Positions 5,544 to 6,514 of a DNA stretch of 6,514 nt are shown here, in pieces. A model generated the notes under the pieces. The model saw only the letters and a program-made list of their open reading frames with translations, was not told the origin of the DNA and searched no databases. Each line of letters begins with the position of its first letter. The first letter of the stretch is position 1. Source of the stretch: Coxiellaceae bacterium (GTDB lineage: Bacteria; Pseudomonadota; Gammaproteobacteria; Coxiellales; Coxiellaceae). A program made the translations under genes and the position numbers. The stretch is from the NCBI GenBank assembly GCA_014238325.1, contig JABABH010000014.1, positions 1 through 6,514 on the forward strand, given 5' to 3'.

Positions 5544-6514
5544 ATGAAAAAGAAAAGCTCACAGCACGAACTGACACTGCGTGGATTCCTTTTAGGCGCC
5601 GTTCTGACCATTCTGTTTATTGCGGCTAATGTATATCTTGGTCTTACCATTGGGATGACCTTCTCTACCTCCATTCCAGCCGCTATTATCTCGATGACAT
5701 GCTTCAGCGCCTTAAAAAAGGGCAATATTCTAGAAAATAATATCGTCCAAACCATTGCCTCTTCAGGCGGCACCCTCTCTGCGGTGATCTTTGCCTTGCC
5801 CGGGCTCGCGATGATCAATGTATGGGCTGGATTTCCGTTCTGGCAATCCACACTGGTCTGCATGTTGGGCGGCTTATTTGGCGTATTATTTACTATCCCC
5901 TTGCGTCGCGCACTCGTCGTGGATAGTGACTTGCCCTATCCAGAAGGAACAGCAGCAGCAGAACTCCTCAGACTCCCCCTACAAGAAGCCAACGAAGCCA
6001 CCCAAGAAACTCCACTCAAAGATATTCTTTATAGCACAAGTCTGGCTTTTATTTTTAGCTTATTCAGCAAAGGATTTCATTGGATGAGCAGCGGGTTCTC
6101 AGTCTACGGGAGCATGGGCAGCATAGTCACGGGAACGAGCGCGAGTTTTGATTTTGCCTTAATCGGTGCAGGATACTTAATTGGTATCCGGATCGGATTA
6201 ACCATCCTCATTGGCACGGCTCTTGCATGGTTGATTGGAGTTCCACTATTTTCTCTGGGTCACCTGGGCGCACACCCTCACTTTGCTCACTATGCACAAG
6301 CCCTGTGGGGCAATAAAGTCCGCTACATAGGTGTCGGGACGATCGGGATCGCCGCCATATGGTCCATTGTTCAACTGATTAAACCCGTCATCAAGAGCAT
6401 ACATACTTCTATTCAGCATACTCGTCAGTATGACCGCATTGAATCCCATGAAAAAGACATGCCTATTACTTGGGTTGCCATCCTATCCATGGTCTTAATC
6501 TTTCCTTTAATCGC
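5544..6514 (+). CDS. OPT family oligopeptide transporter, N-terminal half (runs past window end)
   Basis: This inner-membrane protein belongs to the OPT family, which imports oligopeptides or related substrates such as metal chelates using the proton gradient. The frame is open from ATG 5544 to the last base (323 residues seen; bacterial members are usually about twice that). Family hallmarks are LRGFLLGAVLTILFIAANVY (12-31), GLTIGMTFSTSIPAAIISM (33-51), ENNIVQTIASSGGTLSA (64-80), and the loop DLPYPEGTAAAEL (129-141). Several hydrophobic membrane segments are clear, around 14-35, 78-96, 101-120, 162-175, 203-233, 261-279 and 308-323. A weak ribosome site (TTGGA, 5532-5536) precedes the start by seven bases. 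It is divergent from the hypothetical gene and shares its intergenic region. Peptide or amino-acid uptake is plausible for a host-dependent bacterium, but the substrate cannot be read from the sequence. Confidence 0.9.
   Translation, partial: MKKKSSQHELTLRGFLLGAVLTILFIAANVYLGLTIGMTFSTSIPAAIISMTCFSALKKGNILENNIVQTIASSGGTLSAVIFALPGLAMINVWAGFPFWQSTLVCMLGGLFGVLFTIPLRRALVVDSDLPYPEGTAAAELLRLPLQEANEATQETPLKDILYSTSLAFIFSLFSKGFHWMSSGFSVYGSMGSIVTGTSASFDFALIGAGYLIGIRIGLTILIGTALAWLIGVPLFSLGHLGAHPHFAHYAQALWGNKVRYIGVGTIGIAAIWSIVQLIKPVIKSIHTSIQHTRQYDRIESHEKDMPITWVAILSMVLIFPLI

Noticed and set aside
5540..5863. 107-residue minus-strand frame
   Set aside because: Antisense to the membrane segments of the OPT transporter, whose plus-strand frame has clear family motifs and runs open to the window end.
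5818..6087. 89-residue plus-strand frame inside the transporter region
   Set aside because: Out-of-frame shadow of the OPT gene with low-complexity Gln/Lys/Pro content.

Overview
The window looks like a piece of a host-associated gammaproteobacterial chromosome, most likely of the order Legionellales (Coxiella, Legionella or Rickettsiella relatives). This is an inference from four things: a clustered mevalonate pathway, which is rare among gammaproteobacteria but present in that order; an Rpn-type nuclease/transposase tail; an orphan gene with an effector-like layout; and, upstream of that orphan, a sequence resembling the PmrA box that controls Dot/Icm secretion genes in Legionella and Coxiella. 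No rRNA, tRNA, CRISPR array or complete insertion sequence was seen.

Layout. Bases 1-375 hold the 3' end of an Rpn/PD-(D/E)XK-transposase-like gene with an internal 24-bp tandem repeat. Bases 376-670 are non-coding and contain a long, nearly perfect hairpin (417-475) and a likely extended -10 promoter (619-627). Bases 671-4220 hold four head-to-tail genes whose ends overlap or nearly touch: mevalonate kinase, phosphomevalonate kinase, diphosphomevalonate decarboxylase and type I isopentenyl-diphosphate isomerase. Together they convert mevalonate to IPP and DMAPP. HMG-CoA synthase and reductase, which make mevalonate, are not in the window. Bases 4324-5397 on the minus strand hold an unrecognised 357-residue protein with a folded-looking N-terminal two thirds and a long acidic, Ser/Asn-rich tail. 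A divergent intergenic region (5398-5543) with a PmrA-like box separates it from the N-terminal half of an OPT-family oligopeptide transporter, which runs off the window end.

The mevalonate operon is ordinary in its chemistry. Its GHMP motifs are atypical in places: the kinase has a non-canonical third motif, and the phosphomevalonate kinase has Ser where a Lys is usual. Every operon gene except the phosphomevalonate kinase carries 8-10 base poly-A runs. The most interesting lead is the minus-strand orphan with its PmrA-like box, a candidate secreted effector.
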